A stretch of DNA of 64,000 nt, taken from Bin55 sp963664665 (lineage in GTDB: Bacteria > Pseudomonadota > Gammaproteobacteria > Pseudomonadales > Azotimanducaceae). The translations under genes and the position numbers were made by a program. A model generated the notes under the pieces. The model worked only from the letters and a program-made list of their open reading frames with translations, had not been told where the DNA came from and made no database searches. Positions within the stretch are counted from its first letter, which is position 1; each line of letters begins with the position of its first letter. The DNA lies in assembly GCA_963664665.2 (NCBI GenBank), contig CAXXMH010000007.1, forward strand, positions 186,001-250,000, written 5' to 3'. This document shows positions 1-9,407 of the stretch, piece by piece.

Positions 1-515
1 CTGCGTTCGCAGTGGTCCGCGTCCAGTTCCCACGCTTTCGCCATGTAGAACTCAAAATGCCGATCTTCTGCATCGTGCAGTTTCTCATACAGTGTCTTTA
101 ATTCACCGTCTAGGACATCAAGCAACGCACCAATACGCTCGCAAGACCTCGCTTCGATCATCGCGCAAACCAATAGTTGATCAACGAGGCGTGCCGGTTC
201 GCGCTTACTAATCCACGAATGCAAGCCACCGGCATATCGACCGGCGGACAGATGCTGCATTTGAACGTTGCGCTTCTTCGTCAGCTTCTGAACAAGCTCA
301 AGATGTTTGAGTTCCTCACGCGCGATACGTGAGAGCGCCAATGTAAACCGTTGATCTAACCCGCTGCGATGTAAGAGAGAGACCGCTGTCGCAGCCGCCT
401 TCTTTTCGCAGTTGGCTTGATCGAGGAGGAGGATTGGAATCTGACGAGATGCTTCTTCAAGCCAGCTTACCGGTGTTTGACAAAGTAATAGGCTCTGATT
501 TAAGGACGATAGCAC
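1..515 (-). CDS. miaE: tRNA-(ms2io6A)-hydroxylase MiaE, 3' end missing (runs off the window)
   Basis: My own translation of the minus strand gives an open frame from a GTG at 515 to the window edge, about 171 codons. It contains the MiaE landmarks: a DQANCEKKAA stretch, EELKHLEL (ExxH, di-iron ligands), AGGLHSWISKREP, an MIEARSCER segment and EDRHFEFY (second His ligand region). MiaE is a non-haem di-iron monooxygenase that hydroxylates the isopentenyl side chain of ms2i6A37 in tRNAs reading UNN codons. The GTG lies 2 nt after the stop of the upstream DUF1289 gene, so the two are probably co-transcribed and coupled. The C-terminus is beyond base 1. Family assignment is firm; the exact start is less certain. 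Confidence 0.88.
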   Translation of the reverse strand, partial: MLSSLNQSLLLCQTPVSWLEEASRQIPILLLDQANCEKKAAATAVSLLHRSGLDQRFTLALSRIAREELKHLELVQKLTKKRNVQMQHLSAGRYAGGLHSWISKREPARLVDQLLVCAMIEARSCERIGALLDVLDGELKTLYEKLHDAEDRHFEFYMAKAWELDADHCER

Positions 516-517
516 GC

Positions 518-1012
518 CTAATTCGCGCGTATCTTGTAGAACCGCTCAAAGGCTCCTCGAGAAGCCTCGTAGTAGAAATCTTCGATGTGTTTTAGTACGT
601 TAATCGGGTCTTGCCAGCCGTCGAGTTGGTGCGGAGTACGCATACCCCACCCTGCGTAGTCACCTTCGCACCGCCCTAGAGCTTCATATACGCGGAGAGC
701 CAAGTCTTCACGGTCTTCTCCTACGAATAAATCCGTCTTCGCTCGCAGTTGTGACTCATCGGCGACACCAACGATTGCCAAAATGCTGTCCCGCTTGAGT
801 TGCGCTAGCCTCTCGAAGACCATCTCCTTTTGTTCGGGTTCGAAATTCTGCCAATCACGCACCTCGTTAAAAAATCGCTTACACCCACGACACACGTAGT
901 CGCCGTGAGACGTCGAGCAAATTCCGACACACGGCGTCGATCGGGGTCTTGGTTTCAAGAAATGCTCTGATCGAACACCCCGAGTGCGCCTTGTCGACGA
1001 ATCTTCAGGCAT
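518..1012 (-). CDS. DUF1289 domain protein
   Basis: 164 residues. The recognisable part is a DUF1289 domain at about residues 26-75 with four cysteines in a CxxxC (28, 32) and CxxC (41, 44) arrangement followed by RFFNEVRDW, which suggests a small metal-binding module. The remaining C-terminal half (GRCEGDYAGWGMR, then an aromatic-rich end) is unassigned and makes the protein longer than the minimal DUF1289 proteins of 60-90 residues. The ATG at 1012 overlaps the 3' end of purF by 8 bp, and miaE follows 2 nt downstream, so it sits in the same transcript. Its function is unknown. Confidence 0.8.
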   Translation of the reverse strand: MPEDSSTRRTRGVRSEHFLKPRPRSTPCVGICSTSHGDYVCRGCKRFFNEVRDWQNFEPEQKEMVFERLAQLKRDSILAIVGVADESQLRAKTDLFVGEDREDLALRVYEALGRCEGDYAGWGMRTPHQLDGWQDPINVLKHIEDFYYEASRGAFERFYKIRAN

Positions 1013-2543
1013 TCGCGTTGGTATCCACTGTATGCTCGTCGTCCGTCTCTATCTCGTAGACATCCTCGATGGTGCGCGTATAGTCGTTCCGCTCTAGAGA
1101 TAACTGACTGAGATATGACTCGTCTACACCAACACAGTTGTAACGACCATCAAAAACCGAACAATCGAATTCCTCGATGTCTTCGTTCCAACTGCGCACC
1201 ACGCGCTTTAGATCGTCCAACTTCTGGTATACGAGCAATTCAACTCCAAGGATATCTTGAATCTCTTTCTCAGTGTGGCCGGTCGCGATAAACTCATCCG
1301 TACTCGGCATATCGATGCCAAATACGTTTGGATAACGTACCGGTGGTGCTGCACTTGCGAGATAGACCTTCTTTGCCCCTGCCTGTCGACACTGCTCAAT
1401 GACTTCTCGGATTGTCGTACCTCTAACGATCGAGTCTTCGACGAGTAACACGGTCTTGTCACGCACTTCCAGCTCGATCACATTCAGCTTCTGTCGTACT
1501 GACTTTTTGCGGATCGACTGGCCTGGCATGATGAAGGTACGACCGATATAACGATTCTTAACGAATCCCTCACGGTAGTCGACGCCTAATCGATGTGCTA
1601 GGGGGAGTGCCGCGGTTCGGCTCGTTTCTGGGATCGGTATGACCACATCAACGTCGTGCTGGCCATTCGGGAATCGTTCGAGAAACGTATCTGCCAGCGC
1701 TTCACCCATGCTCAGTCGCGCCTTGTACACTGAGATCTTGTCAAGTACCGAATCGGGTCTCGCGAGGTAGACGTACTCAAAAATGCATGGCGTGTGCGTA
1801 TGTTGCTCAGCACACTGCTGAATGTGCAATTCACTGTCTTCCGTGATATAGCACGCTTCACCAGGTTCAATGTCGCGAATCGGCGTAAAGCCCAAGATAT
1901 CTAAAACGGCAGTTTCGCTCGCGATCATGTAGTCGGGGGAACCATCCTCCGAGTTGTCGCGCACACCAACGACAAGCGGTCGTATACCTCGGGGATCGCG
2001 GAATCCGACGATGCCGCCACCGATGACCAACGCAACAGCGGCATACGCACCGATGCACTGTTGATGTACTGCAGCCACCGCGTTAAACACGCTTGCTGGC
2101 TCGCTTACCGCTTGATCACTGTTCTGCAATTCATGTGCGAATACGTTCAACAGTATCTCAGAGTCCGATCGAGTGTTAAGGTGCCGGTTGTATTTGGTGG
2201 TAATGTCCTCTCTCAGCGCTTTTGCATTCGTGATGTTGCCGTTGTGTGCGATACAAATCCCGCAAGGCGAATTCACGTACATCGGTTGAGCTTCTGCCGA
2301 AGTCGCGGTCCCCGCTGTTGGATATCGGACATGACCAACACCTAATTTGCCGCGAGCACGCAACATGTGCCGTTCTTGAAAGACTTCGCTTACTAAACCG
2401 TTGGCTTTTCGCAGTGCGAGGCGTTCACCATCGGAAATCGCCATGCCAGCCGCATCCTGACCTCTGTGTTGTAGGATGAGCAAAGCATCGTAGAGTTCTT
2501 GATTAATCTCGGTTCCACCTACGAGACCGACTACGCCGCACAT
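1005..2543 (-). CDS. purF: amidophosphoribosyltransferase (PurF)
   Basis: 512 residues, close to the usual 505. It catalyses the first committed step of purine synthesis, converting PRPP and glutamine to phosphoribosylamine. The protein starts MCGVVG, so Cys2 becomes the N-terminal nucleophile of the class II glutaminase domain (about residues 2-230). The phosphoribosyltransferase half holds the PRPP-binding VLLVEDSIVRGTT loop near residue 365 and the flexible KNRYIGRTF segment. It follows cvpA with a 43-nt gap, the usual cvpA-purF arrangement, and its 3' end overlaps the DUF1289 gene. The C-terminal tail beyond about residue 490 is acidic and variable. Cytoplasmic. Confidence 0.97.
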   Translation of the reverse strand: MCGVVGLVGGTEINQELYDALLILQHRGQDAAGMAISDGERLALRKANGLVSEVFQERHMLRARGKLGVGHVRYPTAGTATSAEAQPMYVNSPCGICIAHNGNITNAKALREDITTKYNRHLNTRSDSEILLNVFAHELQNSDQAVSEPASVFNAVAAVHQQCIGAYAAVALVIGGGIVGFRDPRGIRPLVVGVRDNSEDGSPDYMIASETAVLDILGFTPIRDIEPGEACYITEDSELHIQQCAEQHTHTPCIFEYVYLARPDSVLDKISVYKARLSMGEALADTFLERFPNGQHDVDVVIPIPETSRTAALPLAHRLGVDYREGFVKNRYIGRTFIMPGQSIRKKSVRQKLNVIELEVRDKTVLLVEDSIVRGTTIREVIEQCRQAGAKKVYLASAAPPVRYPNVFGIDMPSTDEFIATGHTEKEIQDILGVELLVYQKLDDLKRVVRSWNEDIEEFDCSVFDGRYNCVGVDESYLSQLSLERNDYTRTIEDVYEIETDDEHTVDTNANA

Positions 2544-2586
2544 GTTTATGTCCCTCTAATCTTGGACATATCCGTACCCATACGTG

Positions 2587-3072
2587 CTAGCCCACTAACA
2601 AGTCTACAAACATGCTCACGTCGTCAATAAATGGCTGCAAGGCGCTGAACGAGAACGAGGCAATCAATTCCGGCGAATCCGGAAACCACTTTAGCATGCA
2701 AGCGATGATGAGCAAGACGATTAGGACACCGCGAACGAAACCCAACACCAATCCGATGAGGCGGTCGGCCGGGCGCATGGCTGACTCGGCCATCGCAGAA
2801 TCGATCGCCTTCCGTATGAAGGCGCCCACGAGTACAACCAAGACAAATACGATCAAGAATCCAAGTGGTAATGCCCAAGGACTCTGACCACCTTGTACGC
2901 CGCCTAAGAGTAAATTGCCGACCTCCGTACCGAATAGAAGACCGCCAACCAATGCAATTAGTAAAACAAACGTGGCAAGCGTGTCGATGATTGCACCTTG
3001 AGACCACCCGCGAAATGTCGAGATCAGCATGATCACAGCAAAGCCGATATCCCAAAAGTTGAAACCGCTCAC
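2587..3072 (-). CDS. cvpA: CvpA family membrane protein
   Basis: 161 residues with about four hydrophobic helices (roughly 5-20, 28-50, 65-88 and 108-130), starting MSGFNFWDIGFAVIMLIS and containing FRGWSQGA, characteristic of CvpA. CvpA is an inner-membrane protein named for its link to colicin V export; its biochemical role remains unclear. The gene starts at a GTG at 3072 that overlaps the TGA of the upstream SPOR gene by 3 bp (GTGA), indicating translational coupling. It lies directly before purF, the classical context. Confidence 0.93.
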   Translation of the reverse strand: MSGFNFWDIGFAVIMLISTFRGWSQGAIIDTLATFVLLIALVGGLLFGTEVGNLLLGGVQGGQSPWALPLGFLIVFVLVVLVGAFIRKAIDSAMAESAMRPADRLIGLVLGFVRGVLIVLLIIACMLKWFPDSPELIASFSFSALQPFIDDVSMFVDLLVG

Positions 3073-3593
3073 GGTTTGTAGCCAACCACCACACCATCGA
3101 CTTCGTACTGGTTAGCTGCTTCTTCACGAAACGACTCTGCCAACGCACGTTCGTTGAAAGGTCCAACAGCCACCCGAGTCATGACCTCGCCCTCGATCTT
3201 GGCTTGTGATACCCAAGTGCGCTGACCGTCATTTTGTAGACGCCTACGCAATGCATCCGCCCGTTCTTCTTCGCGGAAACTACCCAGTTGTACTGCCCAA
3301 TAGCCAGAATCATCTAAATCCACGTCGATGGTGACGTCGCCGACGCGGGTTCCAGACTCGACGAGGAAGCCATCTTCGTCAACGACTTCTCTTAATTCAT
3401 CGCGCTTCGCTTCAGCCGTACTCGCATTTGGTAAAGGTATAACAGGGACCCGCTCGATATTGAGTTCAGCCATTGGTTCGATTTCGAGCGCAGGACCGCG
3501 TGGCTCATCAAAAAGCATCGGTACGACGATCACTGCGAGCGCGACCAAAAATACACCGCCGACGATTCGATCGCGTGTTTTGATTTCCATCAC
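3069..3593 (-). CDS. dedD: SPOR-domain cell-division protein (DedD-like)
   Basis: 174 residues: a short cytoplasmic N-terminus, one membrane helix at about residues 10-27 (VGGVFLVALAVIVVPMLF), a linker, and a C-terminal SPOR domain from about residue 95 (YWAVQLGSFREEERADALRR and later VAVGPFNERALAE). SPOR domains bind denuded peptidoglycan at the septum, and DedD is a non-essential division protein. Position between folC and cvpA matches dedD in gammaproteobacteria. The start is GTG at 3593 overlapping the folC stop, or the adjacent ATG at 3590. Confidence 0.88.
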   Translation of the reverse strand: MMEIKTRDRIVGGVFLVALAVIVVPMLFDEPRGPALEIEPMAELNIERVPVIPLPNASTAEAKRDELREVVDEDGFLVESGTRVGDVTIDVDLDDSGYWAVQLGSFREEERADALRRRLQNDGQRTWVSQAKIEGEVMTRVAVGPFNERALAESFREEAANQYEVDGVVVGYKP

Positions 3594-4900
3594 GAACTGG
3601 ATTCGGTTACGCGCATATTCAACACTTTGCGTGAACGCGAGACCACATCAAACGACCCAAGTACAACGATTGGAATGTCTCGCGTCGCTAATTTCGAGGC
3701 AATCTTCAGTGCATTCTCCAACTGCGGGACGAATTGGATAGGACATGTGGGCTGCGGGATCTCGTCGTGAACTGTAGTTGCTCTCAATGCGCGAGAACCG
3801 TGAGAATCAGTGATCACGATCTCCACGACTTTTGCCCCATTGCAATCAAGAGGCGCGACAAGATTCTCAAGCATGGCGCTGATCTCCTTGTCCGCGAAAC
3901 ACGCGAACACGACAACGCACTCAACGATTCCCTGTAGAGCAAGGTGTTGTCGAAGATACGTGGTTGCCGCAGGATTGTGGGCGATATCCAATATCCAATG
4001 TCTACCAAGCGTGTCTATCCGCTCAAACCGCCCGCCAGGTCTCGAGAACTCTATTGAACTTAATTCCGACTGACTGGGTAGATGGTCTAGTAACGATGCG
4101 ACCTGCATACCCGTGCAAAAACTCTCAAGTCCATAGTTGATCGACGATGGAATAAGAAACTTCCTTCGACGCTGCTCGTGCGAGATATACAGTGAAGTGT
4201 TATCCGTTGTTCCGAATGCACGACAGCGTTGATACAACGGTATACCGTGAGTCTGAGCGTAGTCGACGACGGCGTGGTTATCGCGGTCGTCGCCGAATAC
4301 TAGAGGGCGACCTTCCCTCGCAATCCCTACCTTCTCACGACTTATCGCGTCGATCGTGTTTCCTAGGACAGCGCTGTGATCAATATCAACGTTAGTTATC
4401 ACGGCAACATCACTCTCCACGACATTCGCACAATCGAGTCGCCCACCCAAGCCAACTTCAACCAGTGCCACATCCACTTGCGTTAGTTTGAACACCTGGA
4501 GCGCAGCCAGTGTCGTTAGGTCAAAATAAGTTAACGGGATGCCATCCGCAGCGTGTGCAATGGCGCGGACTGCTTCTAAGCACGTTGTCGCGTCAATTGG
4601 GTTGCCGTCGAAGGAGATTCGCTCGAGGTAGTTGTGAAGGTGAGGGCTTGTAGTCGCGCCAACGCGGAAGTCTTGATGCGACAGAATCTGCTGCAAGTAG
4701 GCAACTGTACTGCCTTTTCCGTTCGTCCCACCTACTACAACCTGTTTTGCTGCGACCCGTTGCAAGCCCAGTTCTTGTGCGAATTCACGGATTGACGCGA
4801 ATGAACGGGGTTCACCTCTTCGTGTGCTCTGCCTCGCGATCTCCGTGACATACGCCTGAACAGTTTCGCCCGACACATCGGATGAGGAATCAGCAAGCAC
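3590..4900 (-). CDS. folC: bifunctional dihydrofolate/folylpolyglutamate synthase
   Basis: 436 residues. It adds L-glutamate to dihydropteroate and extends the polyglutamate tail of folates. The Mur-ligase P-loop is GGTNGKGSTVAYLQQIL near residue 58, followed by TTSPHLHNYLERI, the LVEVGLGGRLD motif and an LDIAHNP segment of the C-terminal domain. The GTG start at 4900 lies 11 bp inside trpA. In many gammaproteobacteria accD stands between trpA and folC; here the two overlap, so accD is absent from this position. Downstream it overlaps the SPOR gene by 4 bp. Confidence 0.95.
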   Translation of the reverse strand: MLADSSSDVSGETVQAYVTEIARQSTRRGEPRSFASIREFAQELGLQRVAAKQVVVGGTNGKGSTVAYLQQILSHQDFRVGATTSPHLHNYLERISFDGNPIDATTCLEAVRAIAHAADGIPLTYFDLTTLAALQVFKLTQVDVALVEVGLGGRLDCANVVESDVAVITNVDIDHSAVLGNTIDAISREKVGIAREGRPLVFGDDRDNHAVVDYAQTHGIPLYQRCRAFGTTDNTSLYISHEQRRRKFLIPSSINYGLESFCTGMQVASLLDHLPSQSELSSIEFSRPGGRFERIDTLGRHWILDIAHNPAATTYLRQHLALQGIVECVVVFACFADKEISAMLENLVAPLDCNGAKVVEIVITDSHGSRALRATTVHDEIPQPTCPIQFVPQLENALKIASKLATRDIPIVVLGSFDVVSRSRKVLNMRVTESSS

Positions 4901-5693
4901 GAATCGACTGTTTTAGCGCTGAGGTCAGTGATTGCATCTCAGCTAGTGATTTTTCGAGTTCTTGGTCACTACCCAGAACGTCAACGAGAGCGCTCCCGAC
5001 CACCACGGCATCCGCGACCTTCGCAACCGCTGCTGCTACTTCTGGGGTCTTGATTCCAAATCCCACCGCGACCGGAAGATCGGTGATTTGCTTTATCGAA
5101 GCTACCTTACGTTCAACATCCGCCACGTCGAGGTGATCGGCACCGGTAATCCCTTTGATTGACACGTAATAGAGGAATCCATTACTACTCGTAGCGAGCA
5201 TTTCGATGCGTTCGATAGGAGACGTAGGAGCGATGAGGAGAACCAAATCGATTCCTCGAGGTTCAAGTGCGTTACGAAGTTCACGAGCCTCCTCCGGCGG
5301 CAGATTCACGATGATCATGCCATCGACTCCAGACTCATGCGCGAGCTGTGCAAATTGTTCAACGCCTAACGCGAGGATCGGATTGACATAGCCCATGAGC
5401 ACTACTGGTGTCGTCGCGTCGTGTTGACGAAATAGCGCAACTTGCTCACACGTCTTACGTAACGTCATCCCATTCTTCAAGGCGCGCTCAGATGATCGTT
5501 GAATGGGTGGTCCTTCCGCCTCCGGATCCGTAAACGGGATCCCGAGCTCGAGAATATCTGCGCCGCCTTCGGCTAGACGCGTCAACGCCGGAACGGTTGC
5601 CGCGACCGATGGATCGCCCGCCGTGATGAACGTGACTAAGCCTTTTTCGTTATCTTGGCGGAGTCTCTCAAACGTCGTCCTGAGTCGACTCAA
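4890..5693 (-). CDS. trpA: tryptophan synthase alpha chain
   Basis: 267 residues, standard length. It cleaves indole-3-glycerol phosphate to indole and glyceraldehyde-3-phosphate and passes indole to TrpB. The TIM-barrel signature ILELGIPFTDPEAEGPPIQ carries the catalytic Glu, and a catalytic Asp region lies at the GVDGMIIVNLPPEEA strand. Phosphate binding is at VGFGIKTPE and VVVGSALVD. The start is a TTG at 5693 overlapping the trpB stop (TTGA), so translation is coupled to the partner subunit. It is followed directly by folC. Confidence 0.96.
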   Translation of the reverse strand: MSRLRTTFERLRQDNEKGLVTFITAGDPSVAATVPALTRLAEGGADILELGIPFTDPEAEGPPIQRSSERALKNGMTLRKTCEQVALFRQHDATTPVVLMGYVNPILALGVEQFAQLAHESGVDGMIIVNLPPEEARELRNALEPRGIDLVLLIAPTSPIERIEMLATSSNGFLYYVSIKGITGADHLDVADVERKVASIKQITDLPVAVGFGIKTPEVAAAVAKVADAVVVGSALVDVLGSDQELEKSLAEMQSLTSALKQSIRAC

Positions 5694-6904
5694 AGCGTTA
5701 CTCCGTCGATACCTGCAACCGTTTCGAGGTCCTTGTCGCCTCGGCCCGACAAATTCACAACAATGATGTCATCGACATCGCTCGATTGGGATGCTTTCGC
5801 TGCCTGCGCGAGTGCATGCGAGGATTCAAGCGCTGGCACAATACCTTCAGTCTTTGAAAGGATGCGAAATGCTTGCAAGGCCTCGTCATCGGTTACGGTG
5901 TTGTAGGTCACGCGACCTGTGTCCTTGAGGTAGGCATGTTCCGGTCCGACGCCCGGATAGTCCAATCCAGCCGAAATCGAGTGCGTATCGAGAATCAATC
6001 CATCCTCATCCGCCATCAGGTAAGTGTTTGATCCATGAAGTACACCTGTGGTTCCGCCATTGAGCGGCGCAGCGTGTCGCATGGTGTCCATGCCTTCCCC
6101 ACCGGCTTCAACCCCCACCATCTTCACGTTGATGTCGCCGAGAAAAGCGTAGAACAAACCCATTGCATTAGATCCGCCACCTACACATGCAATCAGAACA
6201 TCAGGTAGTCGTCCAATTTGATCCAAACACTGTTCCCGGCACTCTTCACCGATGACCGCCTGAAAATCACGGACCATTGCCGGATATGGATGGGGTCCGG
6301 CAACACTACCAATGATGTAGTGCGTCGTGTCAATGTTGGTGACCCAGTCACGCATTGCCTCGTTCATCGCGTCCTTGAGCGTCTTCGATCCCGAGTTAAC
6401 GGCTTGAACGTGAGCGCCTAGCATCTTCATGCGATATACGTTTGGCTTTTGACGTTCGATGTCGGTGGCCCCCATGTAGACAGTACATTCAGCGCCTAGT
6501 CGAGCGGCGACCGTCGCTGTTGCGACACCGTGCTGACCTGCACCAGTCTCCGCGATGATCCGACGCTTGCCCATACGCTCCGCTAATAACGCTTGCCCGA
6601 TGGTGTTGTTGATTTTGTGGGCACCGGTGTGATTCAGATCCTCACGCTTAAGGAAGATACGAGCGTTCCCGACAGCAGCTGCGAAACGCTTCGCTTCGTA
6701 CAGCGGGGAAGGACGACCTACGTAATGTTGTAGATCGGACTTAAATGCCTCCTCGAACGTTGGGTCATCAAGTGCATCGTGATACACCTGAGTCAACTCA
6801 TCCAACGCGCTCATCAGCGTTTCCGCAACAAACTGACCACCGTAAGGTCCGAAACGACCTGTGCCGTCAGGCAGCTCGTTGTCTCCTTCCCTATGTTGAA
6901 ACAC
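5690..6904 (-). CDS. trpB: tryptophan synthase beta chain
   Basis: 404 residues. A PLP enzyme that condenses indole with L-serine. The PLP lysine is in LNHTGAHKINNTIGQALLA, the catalytic Glu follows in ETGAGQHGVATATVAA, and the phosphate-binding loop is GGGSNAMG. The start is a GTG at 6904 that overlaps trpF by 14 bp; no better start is visible, since the family-typical LPDGTGRFGPYGGQF begins only ten residues in. Gene order trpF-trpB-trpA with overlaps indicates a single transcript. trpE, trpG, trpD and trpC are not in the window. Confidence 0.96.
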   Translation of the reverse strand: MFQHREGDNELPDGTGRFGPYGGQFVAETLMSALDELTQVYHDALDDPTFEEAFKSDLQHYVGRPSPLYEAKRFAAAVGNARIFLKREDLNHTGAHKINNTIGQALLAERMGKRRIIAETGAGQHGVATATVAARLGAECTVYMGATDIERQKPNVYRMKMLGAHVQAVNSGSKTLKDAMNEAMRDWVTNIDTTHYIIGSVAGPHPYPAMVRDFQAVIGEECREQCLDQIGRLPDVLIACVGGGSNAMGLFYAFLGDINVKMVGVEAGGEGMDTMRHAAPLNGGTTGVLHGSNTYLMADEDGLILDTHSISAGLDYPGVGPEHAYLKDTGRVTYNTVTDDEALQAFRILSKTEGIVPALESSHALAQAAKASQSSDVDDIIVVNLSGRGDKDLETVAGIDGVTL

Positions 6905-7508
6905 TTCGCACTCCTTGTATAAATCGCGTCATAAGGTTGCGACTTTTCGCGTGATTGTCTTCCTCAATTCCCGATGCGACATCGACCCCCCAAGGTTTTG
7001 TCTGTGAAATGGCATTAGCCACGTTATCTGGATTTAAGCCACCTGCAAGAAATACTTTGGCATCCGTGGCGGAAGGGAATCGTTCCCAGTCAAACCTCTC
7101 ACCCGAGCCGCCTCCTAACTCAGATACAGAATCCAGCAGATAAGCAAATGCACTCGGAAATCGCTCACGTTGTTGTTCGAAGTCGAAGGATTCTCCGACA
7201 TGCAACGCCTTGAGATACGGAAGCTCAAATGAATCGCAGAAATCCGAAGATTCATCGCCGCTAAACTGTAAGAAATCCAAAGCGATCACGTCTATTACGG
7301 CTCGAACTTCAGCTTCGCTAGGGTCCTTGAACACGCCAACAAAGAGCATTTTTGATCCATAAGTTGAGACGACTTCAGTTGCAGTGGCAACATCAATAAA
7401 ACGTGGACTGCGAGTCACGAAATTGAGTCCAATCAAATCACAACCTACGTGGATGGCTGCGTCAACATCGGCGTTACTGCGCAGTCCACAAAACTTTACA
7501 GCGGTCAT
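6891..7508 (-). CDS. trpF: phosphoribosylanthranilate isomerase
   Basis: 205 residues, the usual monofunctional length. It performs the Amadori rearrangement of phosphoribosylanthranilate in tryptophan synthesis. The N-terminal VKFCGLRSNADVDAA has the catalytic Cys of the (I/V)K(I/F)CGL motif, and the C-terminal LAGGLNPDNVANAI and GVDVASGIE segments are the phosphate-binding loops and the catalytic Asp. The ATG at 7508 overlaps the truA stop by 3 bp. The truA-trpF order is typical of gammaproteobacteria. Confidence 0.95.
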   Translation of the reverse strand: MTAVKFCGLRSNADVDAAIHVGCDLIGLNFVTRSPRFIDVATATEVVSTYGSKMLFVGVFKDPSEAEVRAVIDVIALDFLQFSGDESSDFCDSFELPYLKALHVGESFDFEQQRERFPSAFAYLLDSVSELGGGSGERFDWERFPSATDAKVFLAGGLNPDNVANAISQTKPWGVDVASGIEEDNHAKSRNLMTRFIQGVRSVST

Positions 7509-8356
7509 GGCTCAATCGGTCGTCTGAAGTAGTCGCAAGGCAAAGTCACTGGCTTGAACGCTTGTTGGATGTCGCCAAGTATCGCAGGAACACGTACCGT
7601 ACTGTCGATATCGAATTCTTCTTCGTAACCCGCCCCCGTGAGATATAGTCCAGATGCCGGCGCAGTCGGCGGACTCAGCTTTCGGTCGCGAGCGTCGAGC
7701 AGCTCCTGTACGTCGTTTGAACTGAACTCATTAGTACCAACCTGATGGAGCAGCGACGCTAAATTCCGAACCATATGTAGCAGAAATGCGTTCGCGACGA
7801 TGTCGATAACGACGAAATGACCGGATCGAACAACTTCAAGCTGGTAGATGCGTCGATACGGGGTTCGCGACGTGCAGGCCGACGCTCGCATAGAACTGAA
7901 ATCATGTTCGCCGATAAATAGGTCCGCAGCACGGCGCATGCGTTCTACGTCGAGGTACACGTCAGTCCAAGTGACGAAATCACGAATAAACACTTGATAG
8001 TTCGTTCGTAGACCGTAGACGTAGGCGTATCGGCGCCACAACGCCGAGAAACGCGCATTGAACTTGGAAGTGACCTCGCGAACCCAGGAGATTTGGATCG
8101 TGTTAGGCAGCTGTGTGTTAACGCCGTCCACCCACGCTCTGTCTGGACGTTCAACTGGCGTCTCGAAACTCACAATTTGCTGCGTTGCGTGCACGCCTCG
8201 ATCCGTTCTGCCAGACGCTGTAACGCGGATTGGTTCGGCTGCAATCGAACTCAGTGCGTTCTCAAGTTCTGCCTGGATAGTAGGAGTCTCAGCCTGACGT
8301 TGAAAGCCGCTGTAACGCGTACCGTCATATTGGACACCAAGTGCGTAGTACTTCAT
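7505..8356 (-). CDS. truA: tRNA pseudouridine(38-40) synthase TruA
   Basis: 283 residues. It converts uridines 38, 39 and 40 of the anticodon stem to pseudouridine. The N-terminal VQYDGTRYSGFQRQ and the catalytic-Asp motif ASGRTDRGVHATQQ (about residue 50) are diagnostic, and FLLHMVRNLASLLHQVG is the C-terminal signature. It lies 28 bp after asd. In Pseudomonas-type genomes fimV commonly separates asd and truA; no fimV-like gene is present here. Confidence 0.96.
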   Translation of the reverse strand: MKYYALGVQYDGTRYSGFQRQAETPTIQAELENALSSIAAEPIRVTASGRTDRGVHATQQIVSFETPVERPDRAWVDGVNTQLPNTIQISWVREVTSKFNARFSALWRRYAYVYGLRTNYQVFIRDFVTWTDVYLDVERMRRAADLFIGEHDFSSMRASACTSRTPYRRIYQLEVVRSGHFVVIDIVANAFLLHMVRNLASLLHQVGTNEFSSNDVQELLDARDRKLSPPTAPASGLYLTGAGYEEEFDIDSTVRVPAILGDIQQAFKPVTLPCDYFRRPIEP

Positions 8357-8384
8357 GGGTGATCTGGCTGCACCAGAACAGCCA

Positions 8385-9404
8385 TCAGTTAAGAATAGGA
8401 AGCAGCTCTTCCGCGATTTGGATGCTGTTTAACGCAGCACCCTTACGCACGTTGTCGGATACAACCCACATGTTCAAACCGCGCGGATGCGAAACATCTT
8501 TCCGGACACGTCCTACGAAAACCGGGTCGGTACCGGCCGCGTGTTCGACAGCTGTCGGATAACCACCGGCTTTCCGTTCGTCCATCAGAATCACATTTGG
8601 AGCGCTCTTCAACACGTCGCGCGCGAAGTCAACGCTGATGGGTTCTCTCGTTTCGATGTGAACGGCTTCCGAGTGCCCGTAGAACACCGGAATACGGACG
8701 CATGTCGGGTTTACTTGAATTGACTCGTCCTCAAAAATCTTCTTCGTCTCAAGGACCATCTTCCATTCTTCTTTCGTGTAGCCATTGTCCTCGAACGTGT
8801 TAATCTGTGGAATGGCATTGAACGCGATTTGCACTGGATGCACAGTAGGTTCTGCACCATTGCCGTTCAATATGCTCGTCGTTTGTTCCGCTAACTCGCG
8901 AATTGCTGATGTACCTGCGCCAGATACAGCCTGGTAGGTCGCCACGTTAATACGCTCAATCCCCACCGCGTCGTATATCGGCTTGAGCGCGACCACCATC
9001 TGAATCGTCGAGCAGTTCGGATTCGCGATGATGCCAGTTTCCAGACCGTCCTTGATTCGATGCGCATTCACTTCAGGCACGACGAGCGGGATGTGTGGTT
9101 GTTGTCTGAACTCCGAGGTGTTATCGACAACGATTGCCCCCGCTTGAGCCGCACGCGGCGCATGAACTGCTGATACGGAACCACCGGCAGAGAAAAAAGC
9201 CACTTGAGTATCGCGAAAATCGAAGTCATCAAGGACCTCTACCTTGATTTCTCGATCGGCAAACTCGAACGACTTGCCTGCAGAACGCGAACTTGCGAGT
9301 AGACTGATTTGATCCACAGGAAAACTGCGTTCGACGAGCATCTCGCGCAAGACCTCACCTACGGCGCCGGTCGCACCGGCGATTGCTACGTTTACTGATT
9401 GCAT
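8385..9404 (-). CDS. asd: aspartate-semialdehyde dehydrogenase
   Basis: 339 residues. It reduces aspartyl-beta-phosphate to aspartate semialdehyde with NADPH, the branch point to lysine/diaminopimelate, methionine and threonine. The NADP-binding start is VAIAGATGAVGEVLREML, the catalytic Cys is in IIANPNCSTIQMVVALKP, and the active-site His region is RIPVFYGHSEAVHIET. This is the Pseudomonas/Gram-positive type rather than the longer E. coli type. It sits 3 nt after leuB, matching the conserved leuCDB-asd block. Confidence 0.96.
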   Translation of the reverse strand: MQSVNVAIAGATGAVGEVLREMLVERSFPVDQISLLASSRSAGKSFEFADREIKVEVLDDFDFRDTQVAFFSAGGSVSAVHAPRAAQAGAIVVDNTSEFRQQPHIPLVVPEVNAHRIKDGLETGIIANPNCSTIQMVVALKPIYDAVGIERINVATYQAVSGAGTSAIRELAEQTTSILNGNGAEPTVHPVQIAFNAIPQINTFEDNGYTKEEWKMVLETKKIFEDESIQVNPTCVRIPVFYGHSEAVHIETREPISVDFARDVLKSAPNVILMDERKAGGYPTAVEHAAGTDPVFVGRVRKDVSHPRGLNMWVVSDNVRKGAALNSIQIAEELLPILN

Positions 9405-9407
9405 GGC

